DNA of 14,046 nucleotides from CAJCIY01 sp036379355 (GCA_036379355.1 DASVGV010000141.1:1-14046); one strand, 5' to 3'; counted from the stretch's first letter, positions 1 through 6,664 are shown. Numbers and translations: made by a program. The notes: generated by a model from the letters alone, not told the origin.

Positions 1-966
1 ACCGCGCGCGAGCTCGGCCGCCGCTACGCCGAGCTCGGGCCGATCGTCGCCGCCGGCAAGGCCTGGCAGCAGGCCGAGGACGACCTCGCCGCGGCCAAGG
101 AGCTGGCCGAGGAGGACGCCGGTTTCCGCGACGAGCTGCCAGCGCTCGAGGCCGCCCGCGACGCCGCCGTCGAGACCCTGCGCGCGGCCCTCGCGCCGCG
201 CGACCCCCTCGACGACAAGGACGTCATCGTCGAGGTCAAGGCGGGCGCGGGTGGGGACGAGTCGGCCCTCTTCGCCGGGGACCTGCTGCGCATGTACCTG
301 CGCTACGCCGAGCGGCAGGGCTGGCGCACCGACGTCCTGGACGAGACGCCGACCGAGCTCGGCGGCTACAAGGACGTGAGTGTCGCGGTGAAGGCCAAGT
401 CCGGCGGCGTCTGGTCCAAGCTCAAGTACGAAGGCGGCGTCCACCGCGTCCAGCGCGTCCCCGTCACCGAGTCCCAGGGCCGGCTGCACACCTCCGCCGC
501 GGCCGTCCTCGTCCTACCCGAGGCCGACGACATCGACGTCACCATCGATCCGGCAGACCTGCGCATCGACGTCTACCGCTCGTCCGGGCCCGGCGGCCAG
601 AGCGTCAACACGACCGACTCCGCCGTCCGCATCACCCACGTCCCCACCGGCACGGTCGTGTCCATGCAGAACGAGAAGAGCCAGCTGCAGAACAAGGAGG
701 CCGGCATGCGGGTGCTGCGCGCCCGGCTGCTGGCCGCCGCGCAGGAGGCCGCGGCCGCCGAAGCCGCCGCGGTCCGCGGCGCGCAGGTCCGTACGGCCGA
801 CCGCAGCGAGCGCATCCGCACGTACAACTTCAAGGAGAACCGCGTCTCCGACCACCGCATCGGCTACACCGCGTACAACCTCGACGCCGTCCTCGACGGC
901 GACCTCGACGCGCTGATCACCGCGCTGACCGACGCCGACCTCGCCGCCCGGATGTCCACCGAGTGA
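1..966 (+). CDS. prfA: Peptide chain release factor 1, 5'-truncated by the window edge
   Basis: RF1 recognises UAA and UAG stop codons in the ribosomal A site and triggers hydrolysis of peptidyl-tRNA. The frame is open from base 1, and 321 residues are visible. Family members are usually about 355-360 residues, so roughly 35-40 N-terminal residues lie outside the window. The visible protein starts in the N-terminal coiled region. The RF1-type codon-reading tripeptide Pro-Val-Thr is encoded at 460-468, where RF2 would have SPF. The catalytic GGQ, in the context SSGPGGQSVN, is at 592-600. The downstream RTYNF and DHRIGYT blocks are also present. ATG at 292 is internal, because the conserved GAGGDESALFAGDLLR block precedes it in the same frame. 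The stop TGA (964-966) overlaps the prmC start by four bases. The next gene encodes the enzyme that methylates the GGQ glutamine. Confidence 0.97.
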   Translation, partial: TARELGRRYAELGPIVAAGKAWQQAEDDLAAAKELAEEDAGFRDELPALEAARDAAVETLRAALAPRDPLDDKDVIVEVKAGAGGDESALFAGDLLRMYLRYAERQGWRTDVLDETPTELGGYKDVSVAVKAKSGGVWSKLKYEGGVHRVQRVPVTESQGRLHTSAAAVLVLPEADDIDVTIDPADLRIDVYRSSGPGGQSVNTTDSAVRITHVPTGTVVSMQNEKSQLQNKEAGMRVLRARLLAAAQEAAAAEAAAVRGAQVRTADRSERIRTYNFKENRVSDHRIGYTAYNLDAVLDGDLDALITALTDADLAARMSTE

Positions 967-1760
967 TCGATCCGGCTGTCACCGCTGCGGTCGACATGCT
1001 CTCTGCCGCAGGCGTTCCCAGCCCCCGGTACGACGCGGAGGAGCTCGCCGCGTTCGTGCTCGGCGTCCCGCGTTCGCGCCTCGGCCCGTTCTCGGAGACC
1101 GCCCGCGCCCGGTACGACGCTCTGGTAGCCCGCCGCGCGGCGCGTGAGCCGCTCCAGCACCTGACCGGCGAGGCGCCGTTCCGCCACCTCGTCCTGGCCG
1201 TCGGGCCGGGGGTCTTCGTCCCCCGACCCGAGACGGAGGGGCTCGTCGACCTTGTCCTCGCCGAGTGCGGTCCCGGGCGGGTGGCCGTCGACCTGTGCGC
1301 CGGCTCCGGCGCCATCGCCGCCTCGATCGCGGCGGAGGCGCCGGGCACCGAGGTCCACGCCGTCGAGCTTTCCCCCGAGGCGGTGATGTGGCTGCGCCGC
1401 AACGGATCCGGCGTGCACATCCATCACGCCGACGTCTCCGGCTTCGCCGGTCCGACCGCCGACGTGGTGGTCAGCAACCCGCCGTACCTCCCGACCCAGA
1501 CGGCCGTGGAACCCGAGGTCGCCGCCGACCCGCCGCTCGCGCTCTGGGGCGGCCGGGACGGCCTGGCGCTCATCCCGGCCGTCCTCGAGACCGCGGCGCG
1601 CCTGCTGCGGCCCGGCGGTCTGGTCGCGCTCGAGCACGACGTCAGCCATCAGGTGTCCGTCCTGGAGTGCCTGCGCGGCAAGGGGTTCGAGGACGTACGC
1701 GGCCATCGTGACCTCACCGGACGCGACCGCTACGTGACGGGTAGGAAGATGCCCGGGTGA
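963..1760 (+). CDS. prmC: Release factor glutamine N5-methyltransferase
   Basis: PrmC (HemK) is a cytosolic S-adenosylmethionine-dependent enzyme that methylates the glutamine of the GGQ motif in release factors. The 265-residue length is normal for the family. An N-terminal helical domain (about residues 1-85) contains the QHLTGEAPF block. Next come the VPRPETE motif (86-92), the SAM-binding loop DLCAGSGAIA (110-119) and the catalytic NPPY (172-175, bases 1476-1487), which binds the substrate glutamine. Cys-Ala replaces the more usual Gly-Thr in the glycine-rich loop, a mild variation. The start is GTG inside a GTGA overlap with prfA, and the stop overlaps tsaC in the same way, so translational coupling is likely across all three genes. 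Its place directly after prfA, its substrate gene, is the classical arrangement. Confidence 0.96.
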   Translation: MIDPAVTAAVDMLSAAGVPSPRYDAEELAAFVLGVPRSRLGPFSETARARYDALVARRAAREPLQHLTGEAPFRHLVLAVGPGVFVPRPETEGLVDLVLAECGPGRVAVDLCAGSGAIAASIAAEAPGTEVHAVELSPEAVMWLRRNGSGVHIHHADVSGFAGPTADVVVSNPPYLPTQTAVEPEVAADPPLALWGGRDGLALIPAVLETAARLLRPGGLVALEHDVSHQVSVLECLRGKGFEDVRGHRDLTGRDRYVTGRKMPG

Positions 1761-2371
1761 GCGATCCGGACCTCGATGCCGCCGTCCAAGCCGTCTCCGA
1801 GAGCAAGCTGGTCGTCCTGCCGACCGACACCGTCTACGGCATCGGTGCCAACGCGTTCAGCCCGAACGCCGTCAACGCCCTGCTGGCGGCGAAGGGCCGC
1901 GGCCGCGACATGCCGGTCCCCGTCCTCGTCGGGTCGTGGGACACCGTCGACGGCATCGCCAGCTCCGTCAGCGCCGACGCGCGCGAGCTCATCGAGGCGT
2001 TCTGGCCCGGCCCGCTCAGCCTCGTCCTCACCCAGGTGCCCACGCTGGCCTGGGACCTCGGCGACGCGGGCGGCACGGTCCTCGTCCGCATGCCGCTGCA
2101 CCCGGTGGCGCTCGACCTGCTCGCCCGTACCGGACCCATGGCCGTCTCCAGCGCCAACCGCTCGGGCCAGCCCCCGGCGACGACGGTGCAGGAGGCCCGC
2201 GAGCAGCTCGGCTCGACGGTGGCGGTCTACCTGGACGGCGGCCCCACGCCCGGCCCCGTCCCGTCGACCATCGTCGACGTCAGCCAGCCGGGCGAGGCGC
2301 CGCGCGTCCTGCGCCTCGGCGCCGTCACCGGCGACCGCCTCCGCGAGGTCGTCCCCGCCGTCGTCGGCTGA
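1757..2371 (+). CDS. tsaC: L-threonylcarbamoyladenylate synthase (TsaC/Sua5/YrdC family)
   Basis: The YrdC-fold enzyme makes threonylcarbamoyl-AMP from threonine, bicarbonate and ATP. This is the first step of the t6A37 modification of tRNAs that read ANN codons. The 204 residues comprise one YrdC domain, and the C-terminal Sua5 domain of the long form is absent. Family signatures are LPTDTVYGIG (21-30), the KGRGRDMPVPVLV block (46-58), FWPGPLSLVL (82-91) and SSANRSG (131-137). These form the basic nucleotide-binding cavity. GTG at 1757 overlaps the prmC stop (GTGA) and has no obvious Shine-Dalgarno of its own, which fits coupled translation. It closes the prfA-prmC-tsaC translation cluster. 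In Mycobacterium the orthologous gene is followed by wecA and the atp genes. The family assignment is secure; the exact symbol (tsaC or sua5) is a matter of convention. Confidence 0.93.
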   Translation: MSDPDLDAAVQAVSESKLVVLPTDTVYGIGANAFSPNAVNALLAAKGRGRDMPVPVLVGSWDTVDGIASSVSADARELIEAFWPGPLSLVLTQVPTLAWDLGDAGGTVLVRMPLHPVALDLLARTGPMAVSSANRSGQPPATTVQEAREQLGSTVAVYLDGGPTPGPVPSTIVDVSQPGEAPRVLRLGAVTGDRLREVVPAVVG

Positions 2372-2392
2372 GCGCCCCTTCCCGCGCCATTC

Positions 2393-2412
2393 GGGTCGGT
2401 CCGGCCTGACCC
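2393..2412. terminator. Weak hairpin after tsaC, possible terminator
   Basis: GGGTCGG (2393-2399) can pair with CC (2405-2406) and GACCC (2408-2412). This makes a 7-bp stem with one bulged T and a 5-base loop, starting 21 bases after the tsaC stop. No T-run follows. High-GC actinobacteria often use terminators without T-runs, so it may end the prfA-tsaC transcript, but chance stems of this size are common at this base composition. Confidence 0.28.
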
Positions 2413-2464
2413 CAGGCGCAGCGGGTCCGGTACGGCGGCGCTGGGAGCGGAGCAGGCGCGCCGG

Positions 2465-2470
2465 TACGAT
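2465..2470 (+). promoter_or_regulatory. Candidate -10 box for glyA
   Basis: TACGAT fits the actinobacterial TANNNT -10 consensus and lies 69 bases before the glyA start, in the largest gap before the atp genes. The best -35 match at about 18 bases spacing, CTGGGA (2441-2446), is poor. If it is used, transcription would begin near 2477, just before the hairpin at 2482-2514. The basis is motif inspection only. Confidence 0.3.
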
Positions 2471-2481
2471 CGGCGTAGCGA

Positions 2482-2540
2482 TCCCGAGCCGCATCCTCTG
2501 CGGCGGCACCGGGAGACCTACCGACAGCGAGGAGCCTCTG
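2482..2540 (+). promoter_or_regulatory. Structured glyA leader with an anti-Shine-Dalgarno loop
   Basis: Two nested stems can form. The outer stem is TCCCG (2482-2486) with CGGGA (2510-2514). The inner stem is GCCGCA (2488-2493) with TGCGGC (2499-2504). The 5-base loop of the inner stem, TCCTC (2494-2498), is the exact complement of GAGGA (2529-2533), which is the glyA ribosome binding site, so a loop-to-SD pseudoknot is possible. A second anti-SD, CCTC (2535-2538), directly follows the SD. This could be a cis-acting translational control element. It does not match the glycine or ZTP riboswitch consensus as I know them. Function is inferred from base pairing alone. Confidence 0.35.
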
Positions 2541-3823
2541 TGGCGACGTTCTACGGTCCCGACTTCGACCAGCTCCAGGCCCAGGACCCCGCGGTCGCGG
2601 AGATCCTCACCGACGAGCTCGCCCGCCTGCGCGGCGGCCTCCAGCTCATCGCCAGCGAGAACCTCACCAGCCCAGCGGTTCTGGCCGCGCTGGGCTCCAC
2701 GCTGTCGAACAAGTACGCCGAGGGGTACCCGGGCAAGCGCTACTACGGCGGCTGCGAGGTCGTCGACCGCGCCGAGCGGCTCGGCATCGAGCGCGCGCTG
2801 GAGCTGTTCGGCTCGACCGCCGAGCGGCCCCTGCACGCCAACCTCCAGCCGCACTCCGGCGCCAGCGCCAACTTCGCCGTCTACGCCGCGCTGCTCCAGC
2901 CGGGTGACACCGTCCTCGCGATGTCGCTCCCGCACGGCGGCCACCTCACCCACGGCAGCAAGGTCAGCTTCTCCGGCAAGTGGTTCAACGCGGTCGGCTA
3001 CACCGTCGACGCCGAGACCGAGCTGATCGACTACGACGAGGTCGCCCGCCTCGCCGACGAGCACAAGCCCAAGATGATCATCTGCGGCGCGACGGCCTAC
3101 CCGCGGCTCATCGACTTCCAGCGGTTCCGCGAGATCGCCGACGCCGTCGGCGCCTGGCTCGTCGTCGACGCCGCGCACTTCATCGGCCTGGTCGCCGGCA
3201 AGGCGATCCCCAGCCCGATGCCGTACGCCGACGTCGTCAGCTTCACCACGCACAAGGTCCTCCGCGGCCCCCGCGGCGGCATGATCGTCTGCACCGAGGA
3301 GCTCGGCCAGCGCATCGACAAGGCCGTCTTCCCGTTCGCCCAGGGCGGCCCACTCATGCACGCGGTCGCGGCGAAGGCCGTCGCGCTCGGCGAGTGCCTC
3401 CAGCCCGCCTACCGCGAGTACGCCGCGCAGGTCGTCCGCAACAGCCAGGCGCTGGCCGAGGCGCTCGCCGCCGAGGGCATCCGCCCGACGTCCGGCGGCA
3501 CCGACACCCACCTCGCGCTGCTCGACCTGCGCGAGGTCGGCGTGACCGGCCGGGACGCCGAGGCTCGCTGCGGCGCCGCCGGGATCACCTTGAACAAGAA
3601 CGCCATCCCGTACGACCCCGAGCCGCCTGCGGTCGCCTCGGGCATCCGCGTGGGGACCCCGTCGGTCACCACGCAGGGGATGACCGAGGACGAGATGAAA
3701 CAGGTGGCGAGCCTCATCGCCCGCGCCGTGCGCGACGAGGACGGTTCGCAGGCCGCCGCCATCCGGGCCGACGTGTCGGCGCTCGTGGCGGCGCGACCCG
3801 CCTATCCTCGGGCCGCCGGATAA
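2540..3823 (+). CDS. glyA: Serine hydroxymethyltransferase
   Basis: SHMT is a cytosolic pyridoxal-phosphate enzyme of fold type I. It interconverts serine plus tetrahydrofolate with glycine plus 5,10-methylene-tetrahydrofolate and is the main source of one-carbon units. The 427-residue length is typical. Key blocks are LIASENLTSPAV near the N-terminus, NKYAEGYPGKRYYGGCE (substrate and tetramer contacts), the PLP-contacting VVDAAHFIGLVAG, and the Schiff-base lysine Lys239 in TTHKVLRGPRGG (codon 3254-3256). GTG at 2540 is chosen because GAGGAG (2529-2534) sits five bases upstream and MATFYGPDF matches the expected N-terminus. The DAAHFIGLVAG form, instead of the more common AHxAGL, is to my knowledge usual in actinobacterial SHMTs. 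The gene stands alone between two gaps (168 and 49 bases), so it probably has its own promoter. It separates tsaC from wecA. Confidence 0.97.
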   Translation: MATFYGPDFDQLQAQDPAVAEILTDELARLRGGLQLIASENLTSPAVLAALGSTLSNKYAEGYPGKRYYGGCEVVDRAERLGIERALELFGSTAERPLHANLQPHSGASANFAVYAALLQPGDTVLAMSLPHGGHLTHGSKVSFSGKWFNAVGYTVDAETELIDYDEVARLADEHKPKMIICGATAYPRLIDFQRFREIADAVGAWLVVDAAHFIGLVAGKAIPSPMPYADVVSFTTHKVLRGPRGGMIVCTEELGQRIDKAVFPFAQGGPLMHAVAAKAVALGECLQPAYREYAAQVVRNSQALAEALAAEGIRPTSGGTDTHLALLDLREVGVTGRDAEARCGAAGITLNKNAIPYDPEPPAVASGIRVGTPSVTTQGMTEDEMKQVASLIARAVRDEDGSQAAAIRADVSALVAARPAYPRAAG

Positions 3824-3827
3824 CCAG

Positions 3828-3848
3828 CGCCCCGCGGGCGACGGGGCG
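3828..3848. terminator. GC-rich hairpin between glyA and wecA
   Basis: CGCCCCG (3828-3834) and CGGGGCG (3842-3848) form a perfect 7-bp stem around a 7-base loop, five bases after the glyA stop codon. The stem is all G-C and no T-run follows. It may be an actinobacterial-type terminator or an attenuator that partly separates glyA from wecA and the atp genes. The pairing is directly visible; the role is inferred. Confidence 0.4.
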
Positions 3849-3872
3849 GCGGGGGAGTGAGGAGGCAGCCGG

Positions 3873-4994
3873 GTGCGCGCGTACCTGCTGGTCATCCTCG
3901 TCGCCGCGAGCACGACCTGGCTGCTGACCCCGTTCGTCCAGCGCTTCGCGGTCCGCATCCATGCGATGACCGAGGTCCGCGACCGCGACGTGCACGTCCT
4001 GCCCACCCCCCGGCTCGGCGGCGTTGCCATCTGGGCCGGCCTGCTGGTCGCCGCGCTGGTCGCCGAGCAGCTGCCCAACCTCGGCCAGGTGTTCCATGCG
4101 ACGTCCGAGCCGAAGGCGGCTCTCGTCGGCGCCACCCTCATCGCGGTCCTGGGCGCGCTCGACGACCGCTTCGACCTCGACGCGCTGACCAAGCTCGCCG
4201 GCCAGATCGCCATCGCGGGCGTGATGGTCCTCATGGGCGTGCAGCTGTCGTACCTCTACCTTCCCGGCGGCACCCTGTACGTCCTCGGGGCCGACCAGGC
4301 CGTCCCGCTCACCGTCCTGCTCGTCGTGCTCCTGGTGAACGCGGTCAACTTCATCGACGGCCTCGACGGGCTGGCCGCCGGCGTCGTCGCGATCGCGGCC
4401 GCGGCGACGTTCGTCTACAGCTACCACCTCGAGTCGTTCTACGGCGAGGGGATCTCGGCGGCGCCGGCGGCCCTGCTCGCGGCCCTGCTGCTCGGTGCCT
4501 GCCTCGGCTTCCTGCCGCACAACTTCTCGCCCGCGCGCCTGTTCATGGGCGACTCCGGCGCCATGCTCCTCGGCCTCGTGCTCGCCGCCTCGATGACGAC
4601 GGTCACCGGGCAGATCGACTACGCCGGGCTCGACAAGCTCGACCGGGTGCCGCTGCTCGTCCCGCTGGTCGTCCCGCTGGCGGTGCTCGCGGTGCCGTTC
4701 ATCGACCTCGCGCTCGCGGTCCTGCGGCGCGCCCGCGACGGGCGCTCGCCGTTCAGCCCCGACAAGCTGCACCTGCACCACCGCCTGCTGGAGATCGGCC
4801 ACAGCCAGCGCCGGGCGGTGCTGCTCCTGTACGCCTGGGCCGCGCTCACCGGCTTCGGCGTGGTGCTGCTGTCGTTCTCCAGCGGCGGGGTCTGGGCGGT
4901 GGTCGGCCTCGTCGTCGCCTTCGTCGCGATCGTGGCCGTCTCGGCGCTGCCGCGGCTGCGCCACTGGCGCGCCATCGTGCGCCCGGGGCCGTGA
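3873..4994 (+). CDS. wecA: Undecaprenyl-phosphate GlcNAc-1-phosphate transferase (WecA/MraY-type)
   Basis: This polytopic membrane enzyme moves a sugar-1-phosphate, probably GlcNAc-1-P, from its UDP-sugar to a polyprenyl phosphate. In actinobacteria this starts synthesis of cell-wall linkage units or other wall glycans. The 373-residue protein is strongly hydrophobic, with about ten or eleven membrane segments. The polyprenyl-P transferase motifs are in order: the Asp pair in GALDDRFD (Asp97, Asp98), VNFIDGLDGLAAG (158-170), FMGDSGAMLLG (224-234) and the histidine motif DKLHLHHRL (297-305), which separates WecA/TagO-like enzymes from MraY. The GTG start at 3873 has a strong SD, TGAGGAGG (3858-3865), seven bases upstream. 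The stop overlaps atpZ by four bases (GTGA), so this gene is translationally tied to the start of the ATP synthase cluster, as in Mycobacterium. Other UDP-HexNAc substrates cannot be excluded. Confidence 0.92.
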   Translation: MRAYLLVILVAASTTWLLTPFVQRFAVRIHAMTEVRDRDVHVLPTPRLGGVAIWAGLLVAALVAEQLPNLGQVFHATSEPKAALVGATLIAVLGALDDRFDLDALTKLAGQIAIAGVMVLMGVQLSYLYLPGGTLYVLGADQAVPLTVLLVVLLVNAVNFIDGLDGLAAGVVAIAAAATFVYSYHLESFYGEGISAAPAALLAALLLGACLGFLPHNFSPARLFMGDSGAMLLGLVLAASMTTVTGQIDYAGLDKLDRVPLLVPLVVPLAVLAVPFIDLALAVLRRARDGRSPFSPDKLHLHHRLLEIGHSQRRAVLLLYAWAALTGFGVVLLSFSSGGVWAVVGLVVAFVAIVAVSALPRLRHWRAIVRPGP

Positions 4995-5281
4995 CCGAAG
5001 ACTCCGGCAAGGAGCCCGGCGAGGACGGTCCGGACGCCGGCGCCCGAGCGCGATCCGAGCGTGATCCTGTGATACTTTCGGCGCACGGTCCGAACCCCTT
5101 CGTGCTGCTCGGAATCGGATCCTTGAACGCCGTCTGCTGGCTCACCGGCTTCCTGCTGGGGTGGCTGGCCGACGACCAGCTGAACACGGCACCCGTGTTC
5201 GTCGTTCTCGGCCTGGTGGCCGGCGTCGGACTGGGTGCTGTGGCGTCCTACCAGCAGGTACGCCGGTACCTGCGACCGTGA
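4991..5281 (+). CDS. atpZ: AtpZ/AtpI-like small membrane protein of the ATP synthase cluster
   Basis: This 96-residue protein has a charged, probably disordered N-terminus (1-33) and two membrane helices (about 37-59 and 68-86) joined by the loop DDQLNTAP. The glycine-rich helices, the short acidic loop and the basic end RRYLRP match the AtpZ family (F0F1-ATPase subunit, putative Ca2+/Mg2+ transporter). Family members are encoded just upstream of atp operons and have been linked to AtpI function, c-ring assembly or divalent-cation transport. GTG at 4991 overlaps the wecA stop (GTGA). An in-frame GTG at 5069 would give a 70-residue form keeping both helices. The last codons contain the perfect hairpin at 5254-5273. 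The stop TGA (5279-5281) overlaps a possible GTG start of atpI. Confidence 0.8.
   Translation: MTEDSGKEPGEDGPDAGARARSERDPVILSAHGPNPFVLLGIGSLNAVCWLTGFLLGWLADDQLNTAPVFVVLGLVAGVGLGAVASYQQVRRYLRP
5070..5078 (+). promoter_or_regulatory. Candidate extended -10 promoter inside atpZ
   Basis: TGATACTTT reads as an extended -10: TG, one base, then TACTTT (5073-5078), which fits TANNNT. It lies in the unconserved N-terminal coding part of atpZ, one of the few AT-richer spots nearby. No good -35 hexamer is seen, which extended -10 promoters may lack. A start near 5085 would place a promoter just ahead of the two membrane helices of AtpZ and all downstream atp genes. This rests on motif inspection only. 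Confidence 0.33.
5254..5273. repeat. Perfect 8-bp hairpin at the atpZ/atpI junction
   Basis: GCAGGTAC (5254-5261) and GTACCTGC (5266-5273) are perfect inverted copies around the tetraloop GCCG. The structure lies at the very end of the atpZ coding sequence, 13 bases before the atpI Shine-Dalgarno. It could pause ribosomes, mark an mRNA processing or stability site, or influence re-initiation at atpI. Because it is inside coding sequence it also encodes part of the basic AtpZ C-terminus. Confidence 0.5.
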
Positions 5282-5301
5282 TCGAGAAGGAGCGACCGCC
5301 G

Positions 5302-5832
5302 ATGCGGGGCCTGAGCCAGCACCGGGCCGTGTCCAACCTGGCCGACGACGAAGACGACGAGTTCGTCCCGTTGCCGCCGGGCCAGGACCCCGACCCGGTC
5401 CTCGGAGTCGGCCTGCCGCCCATGTTCGAGGTTGCCGCGCATGCCCGCCGCGCCCGCATCCCCGCGGCCGTGTTCGCGATCGCCGTGCTCGTCGCGGCCT
5501 CGATCCTCGGCCACTGGCTGATCGGCGTCGGCGCCTGCCTCGGCGTCGCGCTGGGCGGCGCGAACGCCCGGTTCCTGCAGAGCTCGATGGTCCGGTTCAC
5601 CGCGGGCGCGGCCGGTCCGGCCGGCGCGACCAGGCCGCAACGCAAGCAGTTCGTCGCCGGCGGGTTCACCCGGCTCGCGGCCATCACCGTGGTCGTGGTC
5701 GTGGTGCTGCTGGTGGTCCGTGAGCTCGGCTGGGGCATGTTGCTCGGCCTGGCCGGGTTCCAGCTGATCCTGCTCGGGTTCTCCGCCTTCGCGATGTACC
5801 GCCAGCTGCACGGGCAGGTGTTCGGCGCATGA
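5302..5832 (+). CDS. atpI: ATP synthase protein I
   Basis: AtpI is a small membrane protein encoded first in many atp operons. It is thought to help assemble the c-ring and is not part of the finished enzyme. The 176-residue protein has an acidic soluble N-terminus (LADDEDDEF, 13-21). Four membrane segments follow, at about 54-71, 73-91, 124-139 and 143-166. The second contains the family-like glycine/asparagine stretch GVALGGANARF. ATG at 5302 is preferred because AAGGAG (5287-5292) lies nine bases upstream. An in-frame GTG at 5278, overlapping the atpZ stop as GTGA, would add eight residues and rely on coupling instead. The stop overlaps atpB (ATGA). Identity rests on topology and position more than on strong motifs, since the family is poorly conserved. 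Confidence 0.83.
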   Translation: MRGLSQHRAVSNLADDEDDEFVPLPPGQDPDPVLGVGLPPMFEVAAHARRARIPAAVFAIAVLVAASILGHWLIGVGACLGVALGGANARFLQSSMVRFTAGAAGPAGATRPQRKQFVAGGFTRLAAITVVVVVVLLVVRELGWGMLLGLAGFQLILLGFSAFAMYRQLHGQVFGA

Positions 5833-6545
5833 TGCCGGCCGCCAACATCGAGATCGGCGACCATCCCCACTTCACCCTCGGCGGCCTGGCCTTCGACCTC
5901 GACACCGTGATCATCACGGTTGTCGTCGGCGCGATCATCGTCGGGCTGGGCCTCTACATGGCCCGCAAGGCGCACTCGGGCGTGCCGAGCAAGCTCCAGC
6001 TGGCGTTCGAGTCGATCGTCGACTACGTCGAGTCGCAGGTGTCGCCCTCGCTCAAGATCCGCGCGCCGTTCGTCGTGCCGCTCGCCGTGACGATCTTCCT
6101 GTTCATCCTGGGCTGCAACTGGGTCACGCTCGTCGTGTCCGGCAAGGAGAAGGAGTTCATCCCGCCGCCCACGGCGGACGTGAACCTCACGTACGCGCTC
6201 GGTGTGTTCGTGATCGTGCTCAGCTGGTACAAGGCGATCAAGGTGCGCGGCGCGCGCAGCTACTTCTCGCACTTCGTCAAGCCGTACGCGTTCCTGCTGC
6301 CGATCAACATCATCGAAGAGCTCATCAAGCCGATCACGCTCGCGCTGCGACTGTTCGGCAACATCTTCGCCGGCGGCGTGATGCTGCTGATCATCGCGCT
6401 GCTGCCGGTCTACGTGCTGTGGGCCCCGAACGCGCTCTGGAAGATCGTCGACCTGGGCTTCGTCGGCCCGATCCAGGCGTTCATCTTCGCGCTCCTGACG
6501 ATCATCTACTTCTCGCAGGCGGTCGCGCCCGACGAAGAGCACTGA
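5829..6545 (+). CDS. atpB: ATP synthase Fo subunit a
   Basis: Subunit a forms the two proton half-channels beside the rotating c-ring in the plasma membrane. The 238-residue protein has five to six membrane helices. The essential arginine is Arg174 in LALRLFGNIFAGG (codon 6348-6350), equivalent to Arg210 of E. coli. The C-terminal helix IQAFIFALLTIIYFSQA carries the conserved Gln216. The loop block PPPTADVNLTYALG (112-125) is also canonical. Two adjacent ATG codons (5829 and 5832) both fit. The first gives an ATGA overlap with atpI and the second a TGATG overlap, and they differ by a single Met. The sequence AGGTG at 5816-5820 may serve as SD. A 119-base gap follows before atpE. Confidence 0.96.
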   Translation: MMPAANIEIGDHPHFTLGGLAFDLDTVIITVVVGAIIVGLGLYMARKAHSGVPSKLQLAFESIVDYVESQVSPSLKIRAPFVVPLAVTIFLFILGCNWVTLVVSGKEKEFIPPPTADVNLTYALGVFVIVLSWYKAIKVRGARSYFSHFVKPYAFLLPINIIEELIKPITLALRLFGNIFAGGVMLLIIALLPVYVLWAPNALWKIVDLGFVGPIQAFIFALLTIIYFSQAVAPDEEH

Positions 6546-6664
6546 GCACGGCCGGCCGGCGCCCGCCTCGAGCGGGCCCGAGCACGGCTCCGGGCGCGCC
6601 AGCGCCGGGAAGATCTGACACACTGACCACCCCTCCCACCTGAACGATTCCTGAAGGGCATGAG
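6546..6664 (+). promoter_or_regulatory. atpB-atpE intergenic region with two hairpins
   Basis: This is the only sizeable gap within the atp genes. Hairpin 1 is GCCCGC (6561-6566) with GCGGGC (6572-6577), a 5-base loop. Hairpin 2 is GGCGC (6593-6597) with GCGCC (6602-6606), a 4-base loop. The 9-mer GAGCACGGC occurs twice (6544-6552 and 6580-6588). The last 50 bases are C/A-rich and weakly structured and lead to the SD GAAGGG (6653-6658), six bases from the atpE start. A processing, stabilising or translation-enhancing element that raises subunit c output is plausible, as known for E. coli atpE. CTGACA (6615-6620) resembles a -35 box but has no matching -10. Confidence 0.45.

Noticed and set aside
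2371..2540. ZTP or glycine riboswitch before glyA
   Set aside because: Both classes are linked to glycine or one-carbon genes, but the conserved cores I know (for ZTP the CCGCCTGGGC-like 3' segment) are not present. The leader is reported only as an unclassified structure.
1730..4234. Long open frame on the minus strand (834 codons), with similar ones at 6506-8362, 8332-9810 and 11097-12851
   Set aside because: They lie opposite strongly conserved genes, are rich in Arg, Gly, Asp and Ala, and show no family motif. High-GC codon use commonly opens the antisense frame.
6615..6643. Promoter before atpE (CTGACA as -35)
   Set aside because: No TANNNT-like hexamer occurs at 16-19 bases spacing, so only half a promoter is visible.
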